Assembly (NCBI GenBank): GCA_947500775.1
Contig: CANMTD010000001.1
Coordinates: 992,001-1,056,000 of the forward strand
Length of the DNA stretch: 64,000 nucleotides
Reading direction: 5' to 3'
DNA from: an uncultured Paracoccaceae bacterium
GTDB taxonomy: Bacteria; Pseudomonadota; Alphaproteobacteria; Rhodobacterales; Rhodobacteraceae
Shown: piece by piece, positions 59,885-64,000 of the stretch
How positions within the stretch are numbered: position 1 is the first letter of the stretch
Layout of the letters: each line of letters starts with the position of its first letter
Program-made: the position numbers and the translations under genes
The notes under the pieces: model-generated
The model's input: the letters and a program-made list of their open reading frames with translations, nothing else
What the model was told of the DNA's origin: nothing
The model's database searches: none

Positions 59885-61558
59885 CTAGGCATTGGCGGGC
59901 GTGCGTTCGACACCATCGGCAAAGGTGGTCGGCAGGCCCGCGGCCTCGCGTTTGCCATCGCGATAGATCGCCTTGATCAGCGAAATCCACATCAGCACCA
60001 TCACCAGCGAAAACGGCAGGGCACCGATGACCATCGCGGTCTGAATGGCCTTCAACCCGCCGACCAGCAACAGGGCCGTCACCACCAGACCAAGCGCCAC
60101 CCCCCAGAAGATGATGTGCGGGCGGGCCTTGGGCCCTTCGTCGCCGCCGGCGTTGATCGTGTTGACGATCAGCACCGCCGAATCCGCCGAGGTCACCAGA
60201 TAGGTCATCAGCAGGATGACGATCACCACGGCCATCATCCAGCCCAGAACATCGCCCAGCATCAGCCCGGTCATGGCAAAGATCTTGTCGCCGTCAGAGG
60301 CGGCAAAAATCGCGCCATTGGCCACGCCGTTCAGCTCCATGTCAATGGCGGTGCCCCCGGCGAACGAGAACCAGACGAAACACATGATCGCCGGTACGAT
60401 CAGCGCGCCCAGCACGAATTCGCGGATGGTGCGGCCTTTGGAAATCCGCGCCAGAAACAGGCCGACAAAGGGGGCGAATGCCACCCACCACGCCCAGTAA
60501 AAGACCGACCATGCGCCTTGCCACCCTTCCAGAGTGTCCGCCGTGCCGCCCGTGCCGTCGCCCGAATAGACGGTGAACATCATCGAAGGCAGGGCGATGA
60601 CGTATTCCCACATGCCCAGGAACAGCGCCTGAATGCCGAACCATGTCGATCCGAACAGCATCAGGAACCCCAACAGGAAAATCGACAGCCCCATGTTGAT
60701 GTTGGACAGCCATTTGATGCCCTTGCCGACGCCGGACAGGGCCGACAGGGTCGAGGCGCCCATGATCACCAGAATGGCAAAGATGATCCCGGCCGAGGAT
60801 GCGGTGCCTTCGGCGTTCAGCAGCCAGCTGCCGACGCCGATCCTGCTCATCCCCGCGACGAATTGTTCAACGCCGAAGCCCAGCGTCTGCGCCACGCCAA
60901 GGATGGTCGCGATCACCGCGACGATGTCCACGACATGCCCCAGCGGCCCGGACAGCGCCTTGCCGAACAGCGGCGTCAGCGACGACCGGATCGTCAGCGG
61001 CAGGCCCCGGCGATAGGAAAAATACCCCAGCGACAGCCCCGCGATCGCGTATGAGGCCCAGGCCGAAAACCCCCAGTGCAGATAGGACCACTGATAGGCG
61101 TTCAGGAAATTTTCCTGTGTGCCGCCCTCGGCCAGCCCCTGGATCACTTCGGGGTTGTTCTTGAAATGATAGATCGGTTCGGCCACCGCCCAGGTCAGCA
61201 TGCCGACCCCGATCCCGGCCCCGAACATCATCGAAAACCAGGAAAAATTGGAAAACTCCGGCACATCGTCGTGATGCCCAAGCTTCAGCCGTCCGGCGGT
61301 GGGCCACAGCGCCAGAAACAGGCACACAAGCACGAATGAGGCCATGACATAGATGTACCAGGTGCCGAAGTTGGCCAGAATGAAACTGTTGAACCCGGCC
61401 AGAACCGCGCCCGCCTGTTCCGGAAAGGCGACGGCCCAAAGCACAAGACCGCCAACCGCGATCTTCGAGGTCACGGTGACGTCGATGCTGAACCCCGAAT
61501 AAAATCCCTTGTCCGCCGTTTTGATCGGTAATTCGCTTATTGGTTGTTTTATCGGCAT
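59885..61558 (-). CDS. BCCT-family transporter (choline/betaine/carnitine type)
   Basis: A 557-residue inner-membrane carrier with 12 helices. The family motifs FGAGIGVGMLTWAVAEPIYHF and WSYLHWGFSAWASYAIAGL are present, including the tryptophan-rich helix that forms the trimethylammonium box. It follows betC by 33 bases on the minus strand, so choline-O-sulfate or choline is its probable substrate, taken up with sodium or protons. ATAGGGAGATTGAG precedes the ATG. The BCCT family is secure; the ligand is from context. Confidence 0.88.
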   Translation of the reverse strand: MPIKQPISELPIKTADKGFYSGFSIDVTVTSKIAVGGLVLWAVAFPEQAGAVLAGFNSFILANFGTWYIYVMASFVLVCLFLALWPTAGRLKLGHHDDVPEFSNFSWFSMMFGAGIGVGMLTWAVAEPIYHFKNNPEVIQGLAEGGTQENFLNAYQWSYLHWGFSAWASYAIAGLSLGYFSYRRGLPLTIRSSLTPLFGKALSGPLGHVVDIVAVIATILGVAQTLGFGVEQFVAGMSRIGVGSWLLNAEGTASSAGIIFAILVIMGASTLSALSGVGKGIKWLSNINMGLSIFLLGFLMLFGSTWFGIQALFLGMWEYVIALPSMMFTVYSGDGTGGTADTLEGWQGAWSVFYWAWWVAFAPFVGLFLARISKGRTIREFVLGALIVPAIMCFVWFSFAGGTAIDMELNGVANGAIFAASDGDKIFAMTGLMLGDVLGWMMAVVIVILLMTYLVTSADSAVLIVNTINAGGDEGPKARPHIIFWGVALGLVVTALLLVGGLKAIQTAMVIGALPFSLVMVLMWISLIKAIYRDGKREAAGLPTTFADGVERTPANA

Positions 61559-61591
61559 CTCAATCTCCCTATTGGTTATTTTTCTAGTTGG

Positions 61592-63103
61592 TTATTCACC
61601 GCGCGGGAAGCGCTGATTTTCTTCAAGCGTGTTCAGGTCCATGTGGTTGCGCATGTAACGTTCCGAGGCTTTTTGCAGCGGCTGGAAATCCCACGGGTAA
61701 TAGTTTCCGTTGCGCAGCGCCTCATAGACGATCCAGCGCCGTGCCTGACTTTGACGCACATCGGCATCAAAGCGGGCCAGATCCCAACGGGCATCGGCCA
61801 TCTTGCGGAACCGGGCCAGCGTGTCGGCATGGGCGGGGTCCGGGGCAAGGTTGGTCAGCTCGTGCGGGTCGGCCTCAAGGTCGAACAGCTGCTCAGGATC
61901 AAGGGCACAGCGCGTGTATTTCCAACTGTCCTGTCTCAGCGCCACCAGCGGAGCATAGGACCCTTCGGCCGCATATTCCATAGCAACGGGGGCCTGACGG
62001 GTGTCGCCGCGGGCCAGACCCGCAACGCTTTGGCCATCCGTCCACGGCATGACCTCATCCATATCGGCGCCCGCAAGTTCGCACAGGGTGGGGCAGATAT
62101 CGATGGTGCTGACCGGTGTGGTGATACAGCCCGGCGCCAGCCCCGGCGCCGAAATCATCAGCGGCACCCGGGCCGACCCTTCGAAAAATGACATTTTGAA
62201 CCACAACCCGCGTTCGCCCAGCATGTCGCCGTGGTCCGAGGTGAAAATGATGATCGTCTCTTGCCGCGTGTCTTCTATCACCTGCAGGATGTCACCGATC
62301 TTGTCGTCCAGATAAGACAGATTGGCGAAATAGGCGCGGCGCGCCCGGGCGATATGGTCGGCGGTGATGTCGAAGCTGCGCCAGTCGTTGGCGTCGAAGA
62401 TGCGCTGCGAATGCGGGTCGTGATCCTCATAGGGCATGGTTGGGACCTCGGGCTGCAGATGTGCGCAATCCTCGTAAAGGTCCCAGTATTTGCGCCGCGT
62501 GACATATGGGTCATGCGGGTGGGTGAAGGAGACCGTCAGGCACCACGGCCGGTCGTCGTGACCGCGTGCAAGGTCATACAGCTTGCGGGTCGCGTGATAG
62601 GCGACCTCGTCGTCATATTCCATCTGGTTGGAAATCTCGGCGATACCGGCGCCGGTGACCGACCCCATGTTATGATACCACCAGTCGATCCGTTCGCCCG
62701 GCTTGCGGTAATCCGGCGTCCAGCCGAAATCGGGGGGGTAGATGTCGGTGGTCAGGCGTTCTTCGAACCCGTGCAGCTGATCGGGGCCGACGAAATGCAT
62801 CTTGCCCGACAGGCAGGTCTGATACCCCGCGCGGCGCAGGTGGTGCGCATAGGTCGGGATGGCCGAGGCGAATTCGGCGGCATTGTCATAGACCCCGGTG
62901 CGCGACGGAAGCTGCCCGGACATGAAACTGGCCCGCCCGGGCGAACACAGCGGCGATCCGGTATAGGTATTGGCAAAGCGGGCGGATTGATCCGCCAGCC
63001 GCCGCAGGTTCGGCAGATGCAGCCATTCCGCCGGTCCGTCGGGGAAAAAGGTGCCGTTCAACTGATCGACCATCAGGATCAGGATGTTTGGTTTTGTGTC
63101 CAC
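61592..63103 (-). CDS. betC: Choline-sulfatase BetC
   Basis: A 503-residue sulfatase. C53 in SPLCSPGRASFMSG is the CxPxR residue converted to formylglycine, NILILMVDQLNGTFFPD the metal-binding start, and FTSDHGDMLGERGLWFKMSF and LRQDSWKYTRCALDPEQLFD the characteristic BetC parts. It releases sulfate and choline from choline-O-sulfate in the cytoplasm. CSPGR is a minor variant of the usual CSPSR. It is the first gene of the unit, facing the LysR regulator. Confidence 0.93.
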   Translation of the reverse strand: MDTKPNILILMVDQLNGTFFPDGPAEWLHLPNLRRLADQSARFANTYTGSPLCSPGRASFMSGQLPSRTGVYDNAAEFASAIPTYAHHLRRAGYQTCLSGKMHFVGPDQLHGFEERLTTDIYPPDFGWTPDYRKPGERIDWWYHNMGSVTGAGIAEISNQMEYDDEVAYHATRKLYDLARGHDDRPWCLTVSFTHPHDPYVTRRKYWDLYEDCAHLQPEVPTMPYEDHDPHSQRIFDANDWRSFDITADHIARARRAYFANLSYLDDKIGDILQVIEDTRQETIIIFTSDHGDMLGERGLWFKMSFFEGSARVPLMISAPGLAPGCITTPVSTIDICPTLCELAGADMDEVMPWTDGQSVAGLARGDTRQAPVAMEYAAEGSYAPLVALRQDSWKYTRCALDPEQLFDLEADPHELTNLAPDPAHADTLARFRKMADARWDLARFDADVRQSQARRWIVYEALRNGNYYPWDFQPLQKASERYMRNHMDLNTLEENQRFPRGE

Positions 63104-63156
63104 TGGTGTTCGTGCCCCATAACGCGGCCCCGCAGGGCTGATGGTTGTATTAGGTT

Positions 63157-63173
63157 ATTTCTATGGTAGAAAT
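63157..63173. promoter_or_regulatory. Palindromic LysR-type operator between betC and the regulator gene
   Basis: ATTTCTA-TGG-TAGAAAT is a perfect 7-3-7 inverted repeat in the 112-base AT-rich divergent gap. Its size and position suit a LysR-type regulator acting on both sides. Confidence 0.6.
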
Positions 63174-63215
63174 TATTTTGCTCAATAAATATAGAATGTG
63201 AAGGCGCAATGCCTG

Positions 63216-64000
63216 ATGGCCGATATCGATAAAAGCTATACCAATCTGGCCCGCAATTCCGCAGACCTTTGTGCGTTCATGATTGTCTGCCGACACGGGC
63301 AGCTGTCTTCGGCGTCCAAAGCAATGAAGATTTCACAGCCCAGCCTGAGCCACCGCATCAAGAATCTGGAACTGGCGCTGGGGTTGAAGCTGTTCACGCG
63401 CACCTCGAAAGGGGTGGAGCTGACCCGCGACGGGCAATATCTGTACCGGCGCATTGAACGACCGCTGACACAGGTGTCCGAGCGGTTCGCAGAGTTTTCG
63501 GCCACCGACAAGGCGGAAAAGGTAATGATCTCGGTCGATTATGCCTTTGCCTCGCTGTGGCTGCTGCCCAGATTGCCACGCATCCGGGATGTAACCGGGG
63601 CCATCAACCTGTGCATCCTGACCTCGCAGGACCCGGTGGAAAACGCGGGCCCGGACACGGATATCATCATCCACATGGACCATTTCAACGACAGCAAAAC
63701 CCGGGAAAACCTGTTGTTTCAGGAACGGGTTTCGGCGATTTGCAGCCCCGCGTTCAAACAATCCCACCCCGGGATCACCAGCCCCGCCGATCTGTTGGAA
63801 CAGTCCCCGTATCTGCTGCATCTGAATTCGCCCACCGCCAATACGCCCTGGTGCAGTTGGGCCGAATGGTTTGAAATATTGGGGGAAGATACCAACGACA
63901 TGTCGAAGGATACGATTTTCAGCAATTATGAGCTGATCATCCGCGCGGCAAGCGGCGGGCAGGGGGTTGCGCTGGGCTGGCAGGGGCTGACCGAAAGCCT
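63216..64000 (+). CDS. LysR-family regulator of choline-sulfate use (partial, cut by window end)
   Basis: At least 261 residues. The N-terminal winged helix (CAFMIVCRHGQLSSASKAMK, ISQPSLSHRIKNLELALGLK) is followed by the effector-binding domain, still open at the right edge. The DNA-binding part and the position divergent to betC match the putative choline-sulfate-utilisation factor (TIGR03418 group). The start at 63216 is chosen because a slightly earlier ATG at 63209 runs into a stop. The last 30-50 residues are outside the window. Confidence 0.85.
   Translation, partial: MADIDKSYTNLARNSADLCAFMIVCRHGQLSSASKAMKISQPSLSHRIKNLELALGLKLFTRTSKGVELTRDGQYLYRRIERPLTQVSERFAEFSATDKAEKVMISVDYAFASLWLLPRLPRIRDVTGAINLCILTSQDPVENAGPDTDIIIHMDHFNDSKTRENLLFQERVSAICSPAFKQSHPGITSPADLLEQSPYLLHLNSPTANTPWCSWAEWFEILGEDTNDMSKDTIFSNYELIIRAASGGQGVALGWQGLTES

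Overview
The window is GC-rich, densely coding DNA from an alphaproteobacterium, most likely Rhodobacteraceae (Roseobacter group). Signs for this are a GapR (DUF2312) gene, a VPLPA-CTERM protein, a C-P lyase locus with a hexapeptide acyltransferase and PhnF, a choline-sulfate locus with a LysR regulator, SSS-histidine kinase and short-chain acyl-CoA-regulator-like genes, and FnrL-type TTGAT-N4-ATCAA sites. No rRNA, IS element, phage gene or CRISPR array was seen. There is one tRNA (Thr, UGU) at 23088-23163.

Layout. 1-3.9 kb: end of a dihydropyrimidinase gene and a NitT/TauT-type ABC importer, probably a pyrimidine-catabolism operon. 4.1-5.1 kb: a VPLPA-CTERM surface protein and a tiny lipoprotein. 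5.2-10.4 kb (minus): a LIV-type ABC importer whose binding protein has a Tat signal. 10.65-15.3 kb: an acyl-CoA-type XRE regulator, a receiver-only response regulator, a small membrane protein and a symporter/histidine-kinase fusion. 15.4-21.3 kb: an orphan FliM-like protein, a TIGR01244-like phosphatase-fold protein, a DksA-like factor with an FNR-like site, a FadJ-like protein whose dehydrogenase half looks inactive, GapR, and a sulfotransferase-like protein with a degenerate loop. 21.4-23.0 kb: an iron-type ABC permease, then the tRNA.

23.4-40.5 kb is a large phosphonate region. A plus-strand operon encodes PhnD-PhnC-PhnE, a SAM methyltransferase, a PhnM paralogue, an MFS transporter and a TIM-barrel isomerase-like enzyme. 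Facing it are two minus-strand units: phnFGHIJKLM, then phnC-phnD-phnE-phnE-acyltransferase. All three units have the same palindrome (ATTCATTCGAATGAAT or a close match) just before the first start codon and a Pho-box-like repeat further upstream, so they look like one PhnF/PhoB regulon. The PhnJ here lacks three of the four cysteines of the classical C-P lyase iron-sulfur motif. This makes the region the best candidate for an undescribed system.

40.8-45.9 kb: a glycerol channel and a PTS-type dihydroxyacetone kinase (DhaK, DhaL, DhaM-HPr-EI fusion) behind a perfect FNR consensus site. 45.9-47.1 kb (minus): CbpM and CbpA co-chaperones. 47.5-55.2 kb: a 997-residue secreted protein with 24 tandem 27-residue DxDxDG repeats, followed by its type I secretion lipoprotein channel, ABC ATPase and HlyD adaptor. 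55.7-57.2 kb: an IclR-like regulator and a membrane-anchored degenerate receiver protein. 57.6-59.8 kb: a membrane-sensor AraC regulator divergent from a secreted alpha/beta hydrolase. 59.9-64 kb: choline-sulfate use (BCCT transporter, BetC sulfatase, divergent LysR regulator cut by the window end).

Function calls are by eye from motifs and gene order; no database search was run.
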